This document shows, one piece after another, positions 58,507 to 64,000 of a stretch of DNA of 64,000 nt. Below the pieces are notes generated by a model. It saw nothing but the letters and a program-made list of their open reading frames with translations, was not told the DNA's origin and did not search any database. The DNA comes from Auricularia sp. M13 (Eukaryota > Basidiomycota > Agaricomycetes > Auriculariales > Auriculariaceae). The translations under genes and the position numbers were made by a program. Each line of letters opens with the position of its first letter. The stretch's first letter is position 1. Location: NCBI GenBank assembly GCA_037042915.1, contig CM073199.1:2976001-3040000 (forward strand), read 5' to 3'.

Positions 58507-59650
58507 CAGTGCATGTACCTGATATTCGAAACAGCTTTTGTACGCGGAAATTTCTCCACAGCGATAGCGTCCTCATTCTACGGCCAGATGAATCAATAAG
58601 TAAATCAGACCAAAAGACGTGACTTACATTCCAGAACACGAATGGATCTAATCGGAGAATGACGCCTTTCTGTGCACAAACGTTTTTTAGAGCTTGAAAG
58701 TCGTCCTGTTCCTGCGTGTAGGTGTCGTACGTCACAACGCGCAGCCGTGGTAGCGCTTGAACAAGGCCTATGATGGGCGCCAGCGGATCGCGGCCAAGGT
58801 TGGCGAACGCAAGGTGCACTACGGTCGGGGGCAGGTCGGGAGACAGCAGGGTGGGTATGCGGATCATCTTGTACTCCTCAAGCGCCGTGCACGCCGCCAA
58901 CCAGTGCTTCCATGGGAGCGAGTGCAGATACACCCGCAAAGACCTCAGTTGCGCGCCATGGAGCTCCAGGAAGTTCTTCAGAGGCGGGCTGGGAAAGTCC
59001 CAAGATTCCAGAATCTGCAAGTTCTTCGCCGCCGAAAGGATCCATGTCAATGCGTTGTTGCTGGGCGGTCGCCGCAGGACGAGCTCGTAGAGTTCGAAGC
59101 GCGGAGGCACGTCTGGCACGCGACACGAGAGCTCACTTTGAAGCCGTAGGTGGCGCAGCGCAGGCGTATGCTCGAGAATATCAAACGGCAGCCGCGACAT
59201 GGTTGGCCATGTCTGCAGAATGAGCGAGCGCACATTCGGCATGTCGCACAGCGGCTGGTCGAGCTCTTGCACCTTAATGCTCACGCGGAGCTGGTACAGC
59301 CGCGGGCAGGCCAGTACGACGAGGTCGAAAGGTATATCAGCTTGCAACGCCATGTCGAGCGAGCTGATAGATTCTGCCAGATGCCGGCTGGCTAAGGCGT
59401 TGGTAAACCGACCGAATGCAACCAAGCCGTATGAGTCGATTGAAACCGAGCGCCAAAGGTAGGGCTGGGCGCAGGCGCGCCATTGTCTGTTCACGAGGCA
59501 CAGGTTCGCGAGCGTCTGGAAATTCGGGTTACCATCGGTCTTGTAGTATAGCTGTTTGTGTATTATGAGTAGCCGGGAAAGGTAAAGTAGTAAAGCTCGC
59601 ACCCGTTCAATTATTTCCTGGACAGTATCGTTGTTGAGTTGGAGGGACAT
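58507..59650 (-). CDS. F-box-like protein with LRR-type C-terminus
   Basis: Start ATG at 59650 (MSLQLNND). The N-terminus NNDTVQEII..., then TLANLCLVNRQWRACAQPYLW, matches the basidiomycete F-box-like pattern, in which the motif is stretched by an insert. Leucine-rich segments follow (LACPRLYQLRVSI, TPALRHLRL, LPRLRVVTYDT). F-box proteins recruit substrates to SCF ubiquitin ligases. A probable last intron is 58627-58578 (50 nt, GTAAGT..CGTAG), giving the end FWN/NEDAIAVEKF..RYMH and a stop at about 58507. Without splicing the frame runs on to 58262. The gene lies in the same direction as the Atg22-like gene, whose start is 0.2-0.4 kb further along. Confidence 0.72.
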
Positions 59651-59865
59651 GAGCACGTGCAAGCCACAAGTCGACCGGTTTCTACCGCATATCCGATCAT
59701 ATCATATCCTTTGCTGCTAATAGTTTGACTCGAAGCGCAAGTTGTTTTACTTCGAATGATTGTATTCGATGCGGGCTGCAGCTGGCAACGTTGTTGCAGC
59801 AGAAATATCGAGCGTAAAGGAGAGAAGAGACGGAGTCGTCATCGCGATTTGCCGAGAACACGATC

Positions 59866-60228
59866 ATGTCTTTTGCCGCAGACCTTGACCCTGACGCCGG
59901 CTGGGCGGCCGTCGCTGAGCCCCCCGCGCCTCGAGATGTGGTCAAGGAGGCTATAGAGAAAGACAAAATCATAAAGTAGCTGACACTTTGCACAGAGCGC
60001 GCTCCAATCGCTTACATTGATTTGCAGGGATATTACAGCAGCGCAGAATGATCTTCGTGGTGCGTGCACGATTCGTATGCATGGCTAGGGATGCCTGGTC
60101 AACTGTTTGTAGTTATACTATCCAAGATACAGACCGCAGAAGCCGACTGCGACAAGCTGTCTTCCGGCAATGCCATGCTCCAGATGTACATCGACAACTT
60201 GACGAAGCAAATCGCATCCCGGCGCTGA
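59866..60228 (+). CDS. Short coiled-coil protein (SCOC / DUF2205-like)
   Basis: Exons 59866-59975, 60028-60059 and 60113-60228, joined by introns of 52 and 53 nt, give an 85-residue protein. The start is MSFAADLDPDAGWAAVAEP. The C-terminal half, VILSKIQTAEADCDKLSSGN followed by AMLQMYIDNLTKQIASRR, is a heptad-rich helix like the end of SCOC proteins (…LQ.YID.LT…), which act at the Golgi and in autophagy regulation in animals. It is divergent to the F-box gene, with starts about 215 nt apart, so they may share a promoter. The gene is too small and too spliced to appear as a single long ORF. Confidence 0.7.
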
Positions 60229-60249
60229 ATCTGCGTCTTCCGTCGGCCA

Positions 60250-60890
60250 TGCGCGTGCTCTATGCCTTGACCATGCACTTGCTGTACCGTTCGACTTCCA
60301 GAGACTTCACAGCATTCTCTGGTGCACGTCAACATTCGCAATTCATTCGACTCGAAATTTCTCACGATGCCGACGTCCCTTTGAGCCTTTGCCTTTGACT
60401 TCAATGCCCTGCTTTTCTTGTTTTCGAGGAAATTTATTCCCGTTATTTGCCGCAATGTCCTCGACTCATCGTGCTAACCTTGTGCATCTTTGTCGCCCCT
60501 CCGCACCCTTCGCAACTTCGCAGTCCCATAACGCATCCGGCCTTGAAAGTACTACATTGCCTCGGGGCCTACAGCAGCAGCGAGTTACTGCAACTGATGC
60601 AGGGACCCTGGCTCGTTTACTGGCTGACTTCGTTGTTTTCTCCATTTCGGGCCGCCGAGATCATCACCACGTTCTTCTGGTCCGACTTGCTTGGATGGAC
60701 AGCAGCATCAACACACAATGCAACCATCTTGAGCTGCATGGGCCTTACAATAAATCTGCAAAAGTCGTGTTATTTACGAATCCAGCAATTCTGCTTGATG
60801 GATCATCGATCAGATCTGAATGTAGGTCAATGCAGTCACAAAAGCAGGTCCAACTTTGAAGAGACCCATGGTGCCTGGTCAATGTGAGCA
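60250..60890 (+). pseudogene. Possible F-box/LRR relic
   Basis: One frame reads LPQCPRLIVLTLC and, further on, ITHPALKVLHCLGAYSSSELL, in the style of LRR segments of fungal F-box proteins. An upstream frame has SQFIRLEISHDADVPLSLCL before a stop. No F-box, start or consistent splice set was found. It may be a degraded paralogue of the neighbouring F-box gene, or a chance frame. Confidence 0.3.
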
Positions 60891-61528
60891 AAATACGGTG
60901 AGAATTGCGGGTGCAAGTGTGCTCCTACCAATTATTAATATGGGAATACTTCAGTTGCATCCACAGGGACTCAGCCTTGCTTTTGCTTGCTCTCCAATGT
61001 AATGGGGCGATTCAGGTGACTCAACAGGACAGTGTTCAGTTGTTTTGTGAGTCCTGGAAAACCACATAGAGCTGGTCGGTTTAGTGCCTTGGTCAATGTC
61101 TGCGATGTGTCGGTAGCTCCGAGCCGATCCGTGGGAAAAGTTGACTCGAGGCTGACTGAGGACGGCTGAGCACCTTGCAGAGGCTCCGAGGGCAAGACTG
61201 AGCTGGAGCTGGTCCTTAGTAATGACAACAAAACATGATCCGGAGCAAGCTAGTCCTAAATGAACAGATTATCTAGGGAGACAATGACCTTTTCATAATA
61301 TATAATAAATTTTATAATGCGATAATGAAGGGACCCGTTGTAATTATTGAGTTTGTGGTGGTCCATCGGACAAGTCGGAGCGCGAAAGGACTTCAGCATA
61401 GCGAACCGGCAGCTCTTGGGATTTTTTGAAGTCCCTTTTTCTGATCACCCACACGACCTGGCACTGGGCGCACGCGCACTGCTGGCCGTGCCCCTGGACT
61501 CTGCTGAGCCCCCTGGATCCTCGTATTC
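60891..61528. other. Intergenic region upstream of NST1
   Basis: Includes an AT-rich patch at about 61280-61330 (ataatatataataaattttataat) that could be a nucleosome-poor promoter area. No ORF supported. Confidence 0.5.
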
Positions 61529-64000
61529 ATGTCCGCCGCCGCGAAAGCCAAGGGCAAGCAACCCCCGGCGCGAGCACCAGCCGCGTCGACGCCCGCGCCG
61601 TCCCAGCCGCTCCCAGCGCCGCCGCCGACCCCCGAGCCAGTCGCCGCGCTGAACGGCAAGAAGAAGAAAAAGAAGAAGGGCAAAGCCAAGGCCGGCGCGA
61701 CCCAGACGGACCTGCCCGCGCCCGTCGACGACGACGAGCTGGACGACGAGGACGGCGGCCCCGGCGCGCACACGGGCCTCAGCCCCGAGCTCGAGTCGGT
61801 GCATCTGAGCACCACGGCCTCGCTCTCGGCGTCCATGACGGCGTCGACGCGCATTGCAAAGCAGGCCGAGCTCACGCAGCACGCCGAGCAGCTGTTCGAG
61901 CACATCGACGCCCACGGCCTGGCCGAGGACGACGACTACCTGGCGAGCCTGCCGCAGAGCATACGCAACTTCATGCGCTCGACCTACGCCGCCGCCGGCA
62001 ACGGCGAGCGCATCAAGCCCCAGGCCATGTACGCCGCGTTTGCCCAGGGCATGCTGCAGGCGGGCAACAAGGCCGCCGGCGGCCAGTTCCAGATCGACCC
62101 CAGCTTCTTCGCCGACCCGCAGCTGGCGGCCGCGATGGAGCAGATGGGCCACGTCGCCGCCCGCCAGACAGTCAACGCGGCCGCGGTCAGCGAGCTGCAA
62201 TACGAGGGCGAGCTGCAGTACGACGACGAGTACTTCTCCGAGGACGACCAGGACGACGACGGCGGGTGCCGCCGCCGTCGCCTGTGGCCGCCCAGACGAC
62301 GACGACAGCGGCGAGCAAGAAGAAAAAGAAGAAAAAGAAGAAGAACAGCGCCCAGCAGCAGCAGCAGCAGCAGCCCGCCGCCGTCGCGCCGCCGCCGTCG
62401 AACCCGTTGCCCGTGCCGCCGCCAGCGCCGACGCCAGCGCCCGCGCCATACGTCGCGCCAGCACGGACCGCCCCGCACGTGCGCCTCCACCGTCCTCACG
62501 TGCCGCGGGCAAGCAACCCATGACCTATGCGCCCGCGCCTGCAGCCATCCCGCCCGCGACGCGGACCAAGGCGCCCGCAGGCTATCACCCGTCGCCACCG
62601 TCGTCGAACGCTTCGCGCGCACCTGCGGCCAAAGCTGCACCGCCGCCGCAACCCAACAAGATATGGTCGACGAATTCGTCCGAGGAGCGGCAGCGGATCA
62701 AGGAGTTCTGGCTCGGCTTGCGCGAGGACGAGCGGCGTGCTCTCGTACAAGTCGAGAAAGAGGCTGTCCTGCGCAAGATGAAAGAGCAGCAGAAGCATAG
62801 TTGCTCTTGCGCCGTCTGCGGACGAAAGCGGCATGCGATCGAGGAGGAGCTCGAGGTGCTTTATGACGCCTATTACGAGGAGCTCGAGCATTATGCCAAC
62901 CGTCAACAGCAGCACGAATCCTCAGGCGGCCGTATCCCTGCACCGCCGGGTCCTGGCCCGTTCCCCGGCAGCGTCGAACTCGACAAGGACGGCGCGCTCG
63001 TGCGGCACCATACTGCTCCAGCCAAGAAAGCGCCTCCTGCGAAACAGGAAAGCGAATTTGACGGCGAAGAGGAGGACGAGTATGACGATGACGACGGCTA
63101 CGACGACGAGGAAGAGGAGGAAGAGGAAGAGGAAGCCGACGACGAGGGTGAGGACGAGGACGACGATCAAGCGCCGCCGCCCAAGCCTCGCGCGCCCGCC
63201 GCCAACACACGGCCCAAGGTCAACGGCGTCAAGCACGCCCCGCCACCTAGAAAGGACTTTTTCAATTTCGGCAACAGTCTAACTGTTAACGGTGCGTGTA
63301 TCATTTATTCTATTTCGCATCTGCTCATGATAGTATACAGGTCCTGGCGGGATTCTGACTGTCGCTGATGACCTGCTCAAGAATGACGGCCAAAAGTTCC
63401 TCGAGATGATGGAGACGCTTGCCGAGCGTCGCATGCAGCGCGAGGAAGAGGCCGCGGACGCCGTCGAGATGGAGAGCGACGAGGAGGACGATGTCGAGGG
63501 TGAGGAGGACGACGAGGACGAGGAAGACGAGGAGGAGGATGAAGATGATGAGGAAGACGAGGTAATGAATTGTTTGTTCTTGCCGTTGCCTTCGCTGATG
63601 TTGCTACCAGCCTGCCATGACCGAAGAGCAGAAGACGGAGGAGGGCAAGAAGATGTTCTCCATCTTTGCCGCTCGGATGTTCGAGCAGCGCGTCCTGCAG
63701 GCCTATCGGGAAAAGGTCGCGCAGGAACGTCAGCTGCAACTTCTCCGCGAGCTCGAGGAAGAAACCAGGGCGAAGGAACGTCGCGAAGAAGAGAAGCAGA
63801 ACGCAAAACAGAAGAAAAAAGACAAGAAGAAGTGCGCTGTCGTCTGCTATTCTTTCGTGTCGCGTGGCTCATCGGATTGCAGGCAGCTCAAGGAAGCCAA
63901 GGACCAGGAGCGCGCGGCCCAGGCATCCAAGAAGGCGGCTGAGGAGGCGGCTCTCAAGGCCAAGCAGGCTGCGCAGGAAGAGGAGCAGCGCAAGAAGCGC
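61529..64000 (+). CDS. NST1: Stress response protein NST1 (5' part; runs off the right edge; two apparent frameshifts)
   Basis: NST1 proteins influence salt tolerance and RNA-granule biology in yeasts. The start is ATG at 61529 ([11 protein letters not shown]). Then come a Lys cluster ([14 protein letters not shown]), an acidic stretch, a conserved helical part ([20 protein letters not shown]), the signature [17 protein letters not shown] and [12 protein letters not shown] with its C-x-C-x2-C motif, a long Asp/Glu run, and [10 protein letters not shown]. After intron 63292-63340: [17 protein letters not shown]. Introns 63562-63610 and 63832-63882 follow. The last part is a Glu/Lys/Ala coiled coil. 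Between 62265 and 62490 the coding frame changes twice in the same direction, in Pro/Ala/Gln repeats; no intron of normal size explains it. Sequencing error or decay are both possible. Confidence 0.82.

Noticed and set aside
61445-62521. 358-aa minus-strand ORF
   Set aside because: Antisense shadow of NST1; low-complexity Arg/Ala/Val composition.

Overview
The window is nuclear DNA of a GC-rich basidiomycete, very probably an Agaricomycete. The protein genes are broken by many 48-70 nt introns with CTRAY branch points. The recognisable genes are fungal (listerin, an AreA/Gaf1-like GATA factor with a DUF1752 N-terminus, an Atg22-like transporter, F-box proteins, a short coiled-coil protein, NST1), and the LINE resembles those of mushroom genomes. 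No rRNA, tRNA or CRISPR array was found.

Layout. 1-3136 (-): the N-terminal part of the ribosome-quality-control E3 ligase listerin, running off the left edge. 3803-17809: one very long (14.0 kb) non-LTR retrotransposon. It is flanked by a 16-nt target-site duplication and ends in a poly(A) tail. It carries a C2H2-finger ORF, a gag-like ORF1 that reads through only if two short introns are removed, a roughly 300-nt GC-rich tandem array between the ORFs, and a 1.7k-residue endonuclease/reverse transcriptase ORF2. 17826-22268: intergenic DNA with simple repeats and an E-box/CRE cluster.

22365-53431 is a tandem segmental duplication containing three copies of a GATA-factor gene. Copy A (22269-25682) is complete (933 aa, two GATA fingers). 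Copies B and C lost exon 1, carry frameshifts in the N-terminal half and gained about 1.07 kb in the last intron. B still has an open frame for a 553-residue protein with both zinc fingers; C has one more frameshift. Between copies lies a 7.8 kb spacer, present twice and almost identical. Each spacer holds two multi-exon genes of no recognised family: a 275-aa predicted secreted protein on +, and a nine-exon gene on - that is open in the second spacer and frameshifted by one base in the first. The last unequal crossover can be placed in a 23-nt repeat downstream of copy B.

53432-64000 returns to single-copy DNA: an Atg22-like transporter with about 24 exons, one of them apparently 2 nt long (-); an F-box protein (-); an SCOC-like short coiled-coil protein (+); an F-box/LRR-like relic; and the 5' two thirds of NST1 (+), which has two apparent frameshifts.

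The genes do not form a pathway. The main story is genome dynamics: LINE insertion, MITE decay in an intron, and repeated amplification of a transcription-factor locus that leaves one full-length regulator beside a truncated DNA-binding copy. All gene models were built by eye from splice signals and frame continuity. Family names rest on remembered motifs, not on database searches.
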